Counted from the first letter of the stretch, positions 15,671 through 23,285 are shown. The stretch is DNA of 34,940 bases from Spartobacteria bacterium (GCA_003134765.1 PLCM01000029.1:1-34940), one strand, 5' to 3'. The notes: generated from the sequence alone by a model not told the origin. Translations and numbers: made by a program.

Positions 15671-16495
15671 ATGCTAAAAACGATCCCGATAGCCCTGTTG
15701 ACGATGGCTACTCTGACCTTGGCCCAAACTTCAGATCCGAAAGCTATTCCTGCGCCTGACGACGTGGCCGCGCCTCCGGCCGACGCGGAGAAAACCGGAT
15801 CGGGGTTGGCATCGAAAGTTTTGACCTCCGGCAAAGGATCGTCCCATCCGGCGAAGACCGATCTGGTCACAGTCCATTACACAGGCTGGACGACGGACGG
15901 AAAGATGTTCGACACGTCGGCCACCGGCAAACCGGTGACGTTCCCATTGAACAAAGTGATCGCCGGCTGGACCGAAGGAGTTCAACTCATGGTCGCGGGA
16001 GAAAAGCGGCGATTCTGGATTCCCGAAGAGCTGGCTTATAAGGGAAAGGAGGGGCGTCCGGCCGGCATGCTCGTCTTCGATGTCGAGCTGATTTCGTTTG
16101 CCCCGCCCGCGCCGAAGGAAACTCCTTCCGATCCGACGAAAGCGCCGGATGACGTCCAGCATCCGCCCGCGGACGCCAAGCGCACTGGCAGCGGACTCAG
16201 TTACAAAATCCTGAAACCGGGCGTCGGCGCCCGCCATCCCATGTCGAACAGTTCGGTCACGGTCCATTATTCCGGCTGGACGACGGATGGAAAATTATTC
16301 GACAGCTCGTACGCGACCCATCAGCCGGTGACCTTTCGTCTCAACCGGGTCATTCCCGGCTGGACCGAAGGCGTGCAGTTAATGGTCGAAGGAGAAAAGC
16401 GTCGCTTCTGGATTCCCGAGAGTCTCGCCTACGCCGGGAACGGACCGATCAGCGGCGATCTCGTCTTCGATGTGGAGCTGATCAAGATTAATTAG
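15671..16495 (+). CDS. Secreted peptidyl-prolyl isomerase with two FKBP domains
   Basis: Proline isomerase predicted to assist protein folding outside the cytoplasm. The 274-residue product starts with a signal peptide (MLKTIPIALLTMATLTLAQT). It then contains two FKBP domains of about 110 residues that are clearly duplicated: VTVHYTGWTTDGKMFDTS...GWTEGVQLMVAGEKRRFWIP and VTVHYSGWTTDGKLFDSS...GWTEGVQLMVEGEKRRFWIP. Even the linkers before them repeat (DDVAAPPADAEKTGSGL and DDVQHPPADAKRTGSGL). The ATG at 15671 gives the proper signal peptide. The ATG at 15632 would add 13 polar residues. It is divergent from the Deg9-like protease, so the two folding and quality-control genes may share a 160-base promoter region. 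Confidence 0.92.
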   Translation: MLKTIPIALLTMATLTLAQTSDPKAIPAPDDVAAPPADAEKTGSGLASKVLTSGKGSSHPAKTDLVTVHYTGWTTDGKMFDTSATGKPVTFPLNKVIAGWTEGVQLMVAGEKRRFWIPEELAYKGKEGRPAGMLVFDVELISFAPPAPKETPSDPTKAPDDVQHPPADAKRTGSGLSYKILKPGVGARHPMSNSSVTVHYSGWTTDGKLFDSSYATHQPVTFRLNRVIPGWTEGVQLMVEGEKRRFWIPESLAYAGNGPISGDLVFDVELIKIN

Positions 16496-16512
16496 AGGCG
16501 GTCAATTTTGGA

Positions 16513-16567
16513 GGCCGTTTGTGTCAGACGCCACGGCCAACCGGCGTTTCACAGAAACGCCCTACAA
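16513..16567. repeat. Palindromic intergenic repeat, family B
   Basis: GCCGTTTGTGTCAGACGCCA on the left and GGCGTTTCACAGAAACGCCC followed by TACAA on the right. It matches the reverse complement of the element at 4861-4919 over both arms, with the outer left GTAGGG lost. It lies 47 bases before the hprK start. Confidence 0.78.
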
Positions 16568-16614
16568 ACTTGAGCGGTGGAAATCCCGGCTTTCTCGCGA
16601 TAAAGAGAAGGGCG

Positions 16615-17610
16615 ATGCCCGACAAATCCTCAGCGCCGGCGATTTCTTCCGGGAGCGATCAGCGGAAGAACATCCCGGTGGTGACGGTGGAAAGTTTCTA
16701 TCAGGCTCACGGGGACAAGCTGCAACTAAAACTCGAGGGGAAGCGCGTTGGTTTTCACCGCAAGATCCGGGAGCCGACCATTAATCGGCCGGGGCTCGCT
16801 CTTTCGGGTTTCTACAACTATTTCGCCGAGAAGCGCGTCCAGGTCCTGGGCGCGGCCGAGCAGTCTTACCTGAAAAGTCTTTCGGCGCGGCAACGGGTTC
16901 AGCGCTTTCGTGGCCTGTGCGCGCGAAAAATTCCCTGCCTCGTGACTTCGCGCGGCGCGCACCTGGAGGCCGATCTCCTAACGGTCGCGGAAGAGGAGCA
17001 GGTCGCCGTCTTCCGCACCCCGATGGTGACGATGCGTTTCATCAACGCCGCCACGATCGCGATGGAAGTCGATTTTTCGCCGACCGTGACCGAGTTCGGC
17101 AGCATGGTGGATATTCTCGGGGTCGGTGTTCTGATTCGCGGGCAAAGCGGCATCGGCAAGAGTGAGTGTGCCCTCGGTTTGATCGAGCGGGGCTACAGCC
17201 TGGTGGCGGATGACGTCACGCGGGTGACATCGCTCGAAGGCCGCGAACTGATGGCGACGGCGCCAGACCTGACGCGTTACCACATGGAAGTGCGCGGTAT
17301 CGGGATCATCAATGTGGCGTCCATCTTTGGCATCGGCAGCATCCGGACCGAAAAGCGGCTCGACATGGTGGTGACGTTGCAGGATTGGCAGGAGCTGGAA
17401 GAGGTCGATCGCATCGGGCTGGACCAGGAGTTTTACGAAATTTTGAAACTGAAAGTGCCGCACGTGACGATCCCGGTGCGGCCCGGGCGCGACATCGCGC
17501 GGTTGATCGAGGTTGCAGCGATGGACCAAAAGCTGAAAGGTCTGGGACGAAACAGCGCGGTGGAATTCAATGACAAGCTGCTCAACTTGATGGAGACAAA
17601 GGAAGACTGA
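16615..17610 (+). CDS. hprK: HPr kinase/phosphorylase
   Basis: Phosphorylates and dephosphorylates the regulatory serine of HPr. The 331-residue product has an N-terminal domain (VESFYQAHGDKLQLKLEG on) and a C-terminal kinase domain with P-loop GQSGIGKS (176-183), ADDV aspartates (199-200) and the HprK signature EVRGIGIINVASIFGIG from 225. Where the Firmicute enzymes have His in an HGVxVD motif ahead of the P-loop, this protein has EFGSMVDI. Start placed at MPDKSSAP: AGAGAAGG lies just upstream, and the longer frame from 16519 runs through a family B repeat. The stop overlaps the HPr start by one base (TGATG), coupling enzyme and substrate. Confidence 0.94.
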   Translation: MPDKSSAPAISSGSDQRKNIPVVTVESFYQAHGDKLQLKLEGKRVGFHRKIREPTINRPGLALSGFYNYFAEKRVQVLGAAEQSYLKSLSARQRVQRFRGLCARKIPCLVTSRGAHLEADLLTVAEEEQVAVFRTPMVTMRFINAATIAMEVDFSPTVTEFGSMVDILGVGVLIRGQSGIGKSECALGLIERGYSLVADDVTRVTSLEGRELMATAPDLTRYHMEVRGIGIINVASIFGIGSIRTEKRLDMVVTLQDWQELEEVDRIGLDQEFYEILKLKVPHVTIPVRPGRDIARLIEVAAMDQKLKGLGRNSAVEFNDKLLNLMETKED

Positions 17611-17915
17611 TGGGACTGTTGAATCGGAGATCGGCGAGTGCCGGGCAAAAGATCGAGAAAGAGATCACGGTCATCAATCGCCTCGGCTTGCACGCGCGGC
17701 CGGCAGCGATGTTTGTCCGGATTGCGAGCCGTTATCGTTCCGAGGTTTGGGTGGAGAAGGAAGGCGAACAGATCAATGGGAAGAGCATCATGGGCCTGAT
17801 GATGCTCGCGGCCGGGCAGGGATCGAAACTCATCATTCGCTGCGAAGGCACGGACGCCGACAAGGTGATGGAAGAACTCGAAGAGCTGATTCAGAAAAAG
17901 TTCAACGAAGAGTGA
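17610..17915 (+). CDS. ptsH: Phosphocarrier protein HPr
   Basis: A 101-residue HPr with about 14 extra N-terminal residues. The phosphoryl-acceptor H28 is in RLGLHARPAA and the regulatory S59 is in INGKSIMGLMML. Both sites are intact, so it can receive phosphate from Enzyme I and be controlled by the adjacent HprK. The end LEELIQKKFNEE is followed by a solitary half of a family A repeat (CGCTCGGGATGACACGCTCC, from about 17920), just before ptsI. Confidence 0.95.
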   Translation: MGLLNRRSASAGQKIEKEITVINRLGLHARPAAMFVRIASRYRSEVWVEKEGEQINGKSIMGLMMLAAGQGSKLIIRCEGTDADKVMEELEELIQKKFNEE

Positions 17916-17981
17916 CTGGCGCTCGGGATGACACGCTCCGAGAGGGCGGCTCAACCTTGACATCCGCGCTACTCTCTCTGG

Positions 17982-19748
17982 ATGAGCGGCGATAACACGA
18001 AACAGGAGACGCGCCTTCAGGGCATCGGGGTCTCTCCTGGCGTCGCTCGCGGGGCTCTCTATGTGGTGGAGGACGATCGCGACGAAGTAGCCCGCCGTCG
18101 GATTGAGCCTGCGGAAATTCCGAACGAGATCGGCCGGTTCGAGACGGCCCTGATTCAAACCCGCTCCCAGATTCTCGAGATGCAGGAGCGGATCGCCCAA
18201 TCGATTGGGGCGAAGGATGCCGGCATCTTCGACGCCCACCTCCTGGTGGTGGAAGACCGGACCTTGATCGACGAAGTCCTCCGCAAATTGCAGACCGATC
18301 TCTGCAACGTTGAATTCGTTTTCCAGGAAGTGGCGGCCCATTACGCCCATACCCTGAGCCAGATCGACGACCCATACCTGCGCGAACGCGCGCTCGATAT
18401 CCAGGACGTGACCCGGCGCGTGGTCCGAAATCTCCAGGGCAAGGCACCGAAGGATTTCCTGAGCCTCACCCATCCGCATATTCTCCTCGCGCACAACATT
18501 ACGCCATCGGACACCGCGACGATGAATCGCCAGTACGTTCTCGGACTGGCGACGGACCTGGGCAGCCGGACCTCGCACACCGCCATCATGGCCCGGTCTC
18601 TCAATCTTCCGGCCGTGGTCGGGTTGCACGACGCCAGCGAAAAGCTGGAGAGCGGGCACGAAGTTTTGCTCGACGGCTACAACGGCCTTCTCATCCTGGA
18701 TCCCACACCGGAAACGCTCTGGCATTACGGCGAGCTGGAACACAAGCGCTCGCTCGTGGCGCAACAGTTGACCGGTTTGCGCGAAACGAAATCCACCACG
18801 CGCGATGGCCGCCACATCGTTCTTTCGGCGAACATCGAACTGCCCGATGATGTGGACGCCGCCCCGCGCAACGGCGCCGAAGGAATCGGGCTTTACCGCA
18901 CCGAGTTTCTTTATCTCAACCGCACCACCCTGCCGAGCGAGGAGGAGCAATACGCGACGTATCGGAAGGTGGCCGAGCAGGTCCGACCCCACCCGCTCAT
19001 CATTCGCACTTTCGATCTCGGTGGCGACAAACTGGCCGGCGCGCTCGACGGCGACGACGAGATGAATCCCTTTCTCGGGCATCGCGCGATCCGATTCTCA
19101 CTCGAGCGGGTCGATATTTTTAAGGCGCAGCTGCGCGCGATCATCCGGGCCAGTGCCGTCGGGAACGTGAAGGTAATGTTTCCGATGATATCCGGCCTGG
19201 AGGAACTCAACCGCGCTCTCGAGGTTTTTGAAGAGTGCAAAGCGGAGTTGGAGAAAGAAGGCCAGGAGTTCGATCCGAAAACGGAAGTCGGCGCGATGAT
19301 TGAAATCCCGAGCGCCGCGATGTGCGCGGAACGACTCGCGCGGGAGATCGATTTTTTCAGCATCGGCACAAACGATCTGATTCAATACGCGATCGCGGTC
19401 GATCGGACCAACGAGCGGGTGGCGCAGCTGTATCAGCCGACGCACCCCGCCGTTCTTCGCCTCTTGAAAATGGTGGCGGATGCCGGCCACGCTCATGATC
19501 TGTGGGTGGGGGTCTGCGGCGAAATGGCCGGCGACCTCGTGCTCATTCCGCTGCTCCTGGGTCTGGGGATGGATGAGCTGAGTGTCGGCGCGTCACTCGT
19601 GCCGCGAGTGAAACGCGCCGTGCAAAGCCTCACGCTTGGCGAATGTCAAAAGCTGGTGAGCGACCTGCTGGAGCTCGATACGCCCTCTGCGATTCTGGCG
19701 CGGTGCACGGAGATGGCCCAGGCGCATTATGGGGAATTGCTGGGGTAA
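17982..19748 (+). CDS. ptsI: Phosphoenolpyruvate-protein phosphotransferase (Enzyme I)
   Basis: Takes phosphate from PEP and passes it to HPr. The 588-residue product has the HPr-binding N-domain (GIGVSPGVARGALYVV at 14-29), catalytic H199 in GSRTSHTAIMARSL, the TIM-barrel PEP-binding domain (GIGLYRTEFL, FDLGGDK, VMFPMISGLEEL, GAMIEIPSAAM, FFSIGTNDLIQYA), and C512 in GVCGEMAGD. The enzyme looks fully functional. A TTGACA at 17956-17961 in the 66-base gap after ptsH is a weak hint of a separate promoter. No sugar-specific EIIA, B or C is encoded in this window, so the relay may be mainly regulatory or act on transporters elsewhere. Confidence 0.96.
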   Translation: MSGDNTKQETRLQGIGVSPGVARGALYVVEDDRDEVARRRIEPAEIPNEIGRFETALIQTRSQILEMQERIAQSIGAKDAGIFDAHLLVVEDRTLIDEVLRKLQTDLCNVEFVFQEVAAHYAHTLSQIDDPYLRERALDIQDVTRRVVRNLQGKAPKDFLSLTHPHILLAHNITPSDTATMNRQYVLGLATDLGSRTSHTAIMARSLNLPAVVGLHDASEKLESGHEVLLDGYNGLLILDPTPETLWHYGELEHKRSLVAQQLTGLRETKSTTRDGRHIVLSANIELPDDVDAAPRNGAEGIGLYRTEFLYLNRTTLPSEEEQYATYRKVAEQVRPHPLIIRTFDLGGDKLAGALDGDDEMNPFLGHRAIRFSLERVDIFKAQLRAIIRASAVGNVKVMFPMISGLEELNRALEVFEECKAELEKEGQEFDPKTEVGAMIEIPSAAMCAERLAREIDFFSIGTNDLIQYAIAVDRTNERVAQLYQPTHPAVLRLLKMVADAGHAHDLWVGVCGEMAGDLVLIPLLLGLGMDELSVGASLVPRVKRAVQSLTLGECQKLVSDLLELDTPSAILARCTEMAQAHYGELLG

Positions 19749-19759
19749 CGCAAACGTAT

Positions 19760-19935
19760 GTCATCCCGAGCCGCGCAGACGGCGAGGGACCTCGCAGGTG
19801 CAATTTGCGCTACCGCGAAACCTCAGGCGCACCCTGACGAAATACGCCCGTTGTTGCGCGGAAGCGATTGAGCGCCTGGGAGGTCCCTCGGCGCGCTTCG
19901 CCAGCCTCGGGATGACACGCTCTACTTCGGCGCCG
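19760..19935. repeat. Long family A palindromic repeat, tandem copy 1
   Basis: GTCATCCCGAGCCGCGCAGA...GAGGGACCTCGCA and GGGAGGTCCCTCGGCGCGCT...CCTCGGGATGAC form a 157-base imperfect palindrome, followed by ACGCTCTACTTCGGCGCCG. The interior includes TTGTTGCGCGGAAGCGATTG. A nearly identical copy lies 264-266 bases downstream. The region 19749-20323 has no gene: apparent minus-strand frames here are repeat sequence. Confidence 0.88.
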
Positions 19936-20023
19936 TTTGCGCGCGCAGGTATTACAACCTGTTCTTTGAATCTCTGCTCGGGACGATGAGGAAGTTGGAG
20001 CTTCCGAGACATCGGCAAAGCGT

Positions 20024-20200
20024 GTCATCCCGAGCCGCGCAGACGGCGAGGGACCTCGCAGTTGCAAATTTGCGCTACCGCGACACATCAGGCGCACCCT
20101 GACGGAATACGCCCTTTGTTGCGCGGAAGCGATTGAGCGCTTGGGAGGTCCCTCGGCGCGCTTCGCCAGCCTCGGGATGACACGCTCTACTTCGGCGCCG
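20024..20200. repeat. Long family A palindromic repeat, tandem copy 2
   Basis: Nearly identical to the copy at 19760-19935, over the palindrome and the trailing ACGCTCTACTTCGGCGCCG. The two copies are separated by about 90 bases of different sequence. A degraded third right arm (CGGTCCTTCGCCCTCTGCGC, GGCTCAGGTTGACACGTGAG) lies at about 20260-20304, next to the end of the DUF151 gene. Confidence 0.88.
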
Positions 20201-20323
20201 CGTCGCGCGCAGCGATGAGTTTCGGCCATGTTTCCTCTTGCCTGCGTAATCTCAGACCGACTGGGCGGTCCTTCGCCCTCTGCGCGGCTCAGGTTGACAC
20301 GTGAGAGCGCGTTCTCCTCAAAC

Positions 20324-20818
20324 TCACTCTTCTTCCGTCGATTCGGATTCGGACTCTGATTCGACATCCGGCTTCAGGCCGTCTTCCTCCATCTTGCGCA
20401 GGACGTCGCTCATGTCGTCGACCTCGTCCCAGACTTCCTGGCTCACGTACATCGGCGCTTTTTGCTGGGTCGCCATCGCGATGCAGTCGCTCGGGCGCCC
20501 GTCGAGCTCGATGATTTTCTTCTGCTGCAATTCATTTTCCGCGCGGATGATCATGCGCGCGTAGTAGGTCGCGTTCTTCAGGTCGTTAATGATGACGCGC
20601 TCTACTTTCGCACCGAGCGCCGTCATCAAATGCCCCATCAAATCGTGGGTCAGGGGGCGTTCCTTGGAGACGTCGCGCATGAACATGGTGATGGCGCTGC
20701 CGACGGTTTGGTCGACGTAAATGATGAACACCTTGTCGTTGTTACCGAGGAAAACCGCGCAGCCGCCACTGGTTGGCAACACCGCCCGGACCTGCACCTC
20801 GATGACCGTTTTGTTCAT
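20324..20818 (-). CDS. DUF151 bifunctional-nuclease-family protein
   Basis: A 164-residue protein whose core matches the BFN/DUF151 family, which was linked to nuclease activity in plants. Core segments are VFLGNNDKVFIIYVDQTVG, RPLTHDLMGHLMTALGAKVE, RVIINDLKNATYYARMII, and ELDGRPSDCIAMATQQKAPM with YVSQEVWDEV. The family GRPSDAIALA motif is present with Cys in place of the first Ala. The C-terminus is strongly acidic with Ser-Glu repeats (VESESESESTEEE). Start at MNKTVIEVQVRAV: upstream ATGs add a tail without family similarity. Its exact activity in bacteria is uncertain. Confidence 0.85.
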   Translation of the reverse strand: MNKTVIEVQVRAVLPTSGGCAVFLGNNDKVFIIYVDQTVGSAITMFMRDVSKERPLTHDLMGHLMTALGAKVERVIINDLKNATYYARMIIRAENELQQKKIIELDGRPSDCIAMATQQKAPMYVSQEVWDEVDDMSDVLRKMEEDGLKPDVESESESESTEEE

Positions 20819-20872
20819 CCGCGCAAACCGTATCAGCCCGGTCGCGAAAAACAAGCAGCCCCCTGTCGCAGT

Positions 20873-20934
20873 CCTGTCCTACCTTGAGGACACTACCCCT
20901 GTAGCCGTCGCCCTGTGGGCGACGCCGGGACAGG
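20873..20934. repeat. Palindromic intergenic element CCTGTCC...GTCGCCCTGTGGGCGAC...GGACAGG
   Basis: A perfect 7-bp hairpin GTCGCCC/GGGCGAC with loop TGT (20907-20923) sits inside an outer inverted repeat CCTGTCC (20873-20879) and GGACAGG (20928-20934). It also contains the CTACCCCTGTAG motif reminiscent of the GTAGGG repeat family. It lies between the divergent DUF151 gene and speA. Confidence 0.65.
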
Positions 20935-20959
20935 ATTGGACGAGTAAATGCGAGATCAT

Positions 20960-21063
20960 CCTGCTCATGATCTTGATCCTGCTCATAATCTCTCCTCGCC
21001 GGGAAAGATCGATCACAGGATCACGAGCAAGAGCAAGAGCAAGAGCAAGAGCAAGAGCAAGAG
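20960..21063. repeat. GATCATGAGCAGG palindrome joined to a (GAGCAA)6 microsatellite, family E
   Basis: The left arm has CCTGCTCATGATCTTGATCC and CTGCTCATAATCTC. The right arm starts CACAGGATCACGAGCAAGAG and runs into six perfect GAGCAA hexamers (21025-21060) plus GAG. A related palindrome without the hexamer array is at 29062-29139. Confidence 0.85.
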
Positions 21064-21101
21064 TGTGCTCGCGGCACTCGCGCAGATTTCGTAATGCGTG
21101 C

Positions 21102-21129
21102 TTGCATGTCCGCACCGGTGATTGATTAT
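21102..21129 (+). promoter_or_regulatory. Weak candidate promoter for speA
   Basis: TTGCAT (21102-21107), 16-base spacer, GATTAT (21124-21129), 30 bases before the speA start codon and after the microsatellite. Each box matches the consensus only in part. Listed as the best candidate in the 340-base divergent gap, which otherwise holds only repeats. Confidence 0.25.
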
Positions 21130-21158
21130 GCGCTCTGCGGCCGCGGCCGCGCGAAAAA

Positions 21159-23114
21159 ATGAAGAGCGAGTGGGACGTCGAAGCCGCCATTTCCACCTAT
21201 AACGTGGACGGCTGGGGGACTGGTTACTTTACCGTCAACGCCGCCGGCAACGCGGAAGTGCGACCGCTCAAGGAAAAAGGCGGCTCGATCGACATTCTCG
21301 GCGTCGTCAACGAAGCGCGGAATCGCGGGCTGGGTTTTCCCCTCGTCATTCGCTTCCAGGATCTGCTGCGGCATCGAGTCGAGTCGGTCAATTGCGCTTT
21401 CCAGAAAGCGATCGAAGAGTTCGGCTACAAGAACCATTATCGCGGCGTTTTCCCGATCAAGGTGAACCAGCTGCGCGAAGTGATCGAAGAGATCGTCGAC
21501 GCCGGTCAGGAATTTCACTTTGGCCTCGAAGCGGGGAGCAAACCGGAACTCGTCGCCGCGCTCGCCATGCACAAGGACCTTGAGAGCCTGATCATCTGCA
21601 ACGGTTACAAGGATCGCGCTTTCATTCGGATCGCGCTTCTCGGCCGGAAACTTGGCAAATCGGTCGTCATCGTAGTCGAAAAACTGGAGGAGCTCGAGCA
21701 GGCGATTCGCGCTTCGAAGGAAGTTGGGGTCGAGCCGATGATTGGGATCCGGGTTCGCCTTTACAGCAAAGGTTCCGGAAAATGGTCGCCCAGCGGCGGC
21801 GAGAACGCGAAGTTCGGGCTCGATACCACGAGCCTGGTCGCGGCGAGCGAGATGCTAAAGGCGGCCGGCCTCGGGCATTGCTTCAAGCTGGTTCATTTTC
21901 ATGTCGGCTCCCAGGTGCCCGATATTTCCACGATCAAACGCGCGGTGCGCGAAGCGGCCCGCTATTACGCCAAGCTCGCCAAGCTCGGACATGAGCTCGG
22001 GTATCTGGATGTCGGTGGAGGGCTCGGGGTCGACTACGACGGTTCGCGGAGCGACTTCGATAGCTCGGCGAATTATTCGCTTCAGGAATACGCCAACGAC
22101 GTCGTCTGGAACATTATGGACGTGTGCGATTCCGAAGGCGTGCCCCATCCCGCGATCGTCAATGAAGGCGGTCGCGCGATTGTCGCGCATCATTCCGTGC
22201 TCGTCGTGGAAGCTTTCAGCTCGATCGAGAAAACGAACCCGAAGCTCAAGGTCGATGTCAGCGAAAAGGATCACAAATTGGTCCGCGACATTCTCGACGT
22301 GAAGCAGCGGCTCAAGCGCGGCAACCGGCTTGAAAGTTTGCATGACATCCAGCAGATCAAGGAGGAAGCGCAGCAGACCTTCACGCTCGGCCTGCTCGAA
22401 CTCGAATCGAAAGCGAAGATCGACTGCGTTTATTGGCAGCTCGCCCAGCAGATCGTGAACATGCATCGGGGGCTCCGTTACGTGCCGGAAGAAGTCAAGG
22501 AGCTGGAGACCTCGCTGGGCGACCAATACATCTGCAATTTCTCCGTTTTCCAGTCGCTCCTCGACCACTGGGCGCTCGGCCAATTGTTCCCAATCATGCC
22601 GATCCATCGCCTGACCACGCCCCCGGATCGCAACGGCGTGCTCGTCGATATCACCTGCGATTCGGACGGCAAGGTTTCGAAGTTTATCGATCTCCAGGAC
22701 GTGAAATACACACTCCCGCTGCATCGGATCACACCGGGCGAGATTTATTATCTCGGTGTCTTCATGGTCGGTGCCTACCAGGACATCATGGGCGATCTGC
22801 ACAATCTTTTTGGTCGCGTGACCGAGGCGCACGTCTTCCTCAATCCGGATGAAGAGCTGGGCTGGTACATTGAGGAGGTCATCGAAGGGAGCACGATCGG
22901 TGAGGTGCTCGCGATGACGCAATGGGACAAGGTGGAGCTAATGCGCCTGCTCAAGACGCAGGTGGACGGCGCGATCAAAGGCGATCGCCTCAAGCCGAAC
23001 GATGCCATGAAACTTTTGTCCGATTACGAACGGCTTCTGAACGAGTATACCTATCTGTCGCTGACCGAGGGAAAACCGCCGCCGCAACCGGGTAACTGGC
23101 TGCCACTAAGTTGA
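21159..23114 (+). CDS. speA: Biosynthetic arginine decarboxylase
   Basis: PLP enzyme that makes agmatine from arginine for polyamine synthesis. The 651-residue length is normal for SpeA. N-terminal WDVEAAISTYNVDGWGTGYF, PLP-lysine K101 in RGVFPIKVNQ, KSVVIVVEKLEELE, RVRLYSKGSGKWSPSGGENA, HFHVGSQ and LDVGGGLGVDYDGS are family features. The C-terminal barrel carries catalytic C500 in VDITCDSDGKV. The fold-type III domain and the C-terminal insertion are complete. The upstream gap is full of repeats. Downstream, its stop overlaps the start of a small lipoprotein gene. No agmatine-processing gene is nearby. Confidence 0.96.
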   Translation: MKSEWDVEAAISTYNVDGWGTGYFTVNAAGNAEVRPLKEKGGSIDILGVVNEARNRGLGFPLVIRFQDLLRHRVESVNCAFQKAIEEFGYKNHYRGVFPIKVNQLREVIEEIVDAGQEFHFGLEAGSKPELVAALAMHKDLESLIICNGYKDRAFIRIALLGRKLGKSVVIVVEKLEELEQAIRASKEVGVEPMIGIRVRLYSKGSGKWSPSGGENAKFGLDTTSLVAASEMLKAAGLGHCFKLVHFHVGSQVPDISTIKRAVREAARYYAKLAKLGHELGYLDVGGGLGVDYDGSRSDFDSSANYSLQEYANDVVWNIMDVCDSEGVPHPAIVNEGGRAIVAHHSVLVVEAFSSIEKTNPKLKVDVSEKDHKLVRDILDVKQRLKRGNRLESLHDIQQIKEEAQQTFTLGLLELESKAKIDCVYWQLAQQIVNMHRGLRYVPEEVKELETSLGDQYICNFSVFQSLLDHWALGQLFPIMPIHRLTTPPDRNGVLVDITCDSDGKVSKFIDLQDVKYTLPLHRITPGEIYYLGVFMVGAYQDIMGDLHNLFGRVTEAHVFLNPDEELGWYIEEVIEGSTIGEVLAMTQWDKVELMRLLKTQVDGAIKGDRLKPNDAMKLLSDYERLLNEYTYLSLTEGKPPPQPGNWLPLS

Positions 23115-23269
23115 GCGCGTTCTGTCGGAACGCGGTCACGCGTTTAGTTTTGGCGGCAATTTTTACGATTATCGCGCTAACTTTTGCTTCCTGCGCCGGA
23201 ACCACAACCACGGCCGTGGGAGTGACTACCGTTCAGGATGCGGACGCGGCCGACAAGCATCCGCACTGA
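23111..23269 (+). CDS. Small lipoprotein (52 aa), start overlaps speA stop
   Basis: Starting from TTG at 23111, which shares TTGA with the speA stop, the frame encodes 52 residues. It begins with basic residues (FCRNAVTR), then a hydrophobic stretch LVLAAIFTIIALTFASC ending in a lipobox-like FASC. The mature part is short: Thr-rich AGTTTTAVGVTTVQDADAAD with KHPH at the end. The arrangement of n-region, h-region and Cys is that of a lipoprotein signal peptide, and other lipoproteins in the window use similar F/I-x-S-C boxes. The four-base overlap suggests translational coupling to speA. Function unknown. The absence of an ATG lowers confidence. Confidence 0.55.
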   Translation: MSAFCRNAVTRLVLAAIFTIIALTFASCAGTTTTAVGVTTVQDADAADKHPH

Positions 23270-23285
23270 GTTTGCTTCGCCTTTG

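Noticed and set aside
17926..17961. Promoter for ptsI built on TTGACA at 17956
   Set aside because: No acceptable -10 box fits before the start codon at 17982, so it is mentioned only as a hint.
19810..20367. 185-residue minus-strand ORF
   Set aside because: It consists of translated copies of the tandem palindromic repeat and overlaps the end of the DUF151 gene.
20879..21196. Minus-strand ORF with an Ala-Leu repeat
   Set aside because: The low-complexity LALALALA run is the (GAGCAA)6 array read backwards; no other support.
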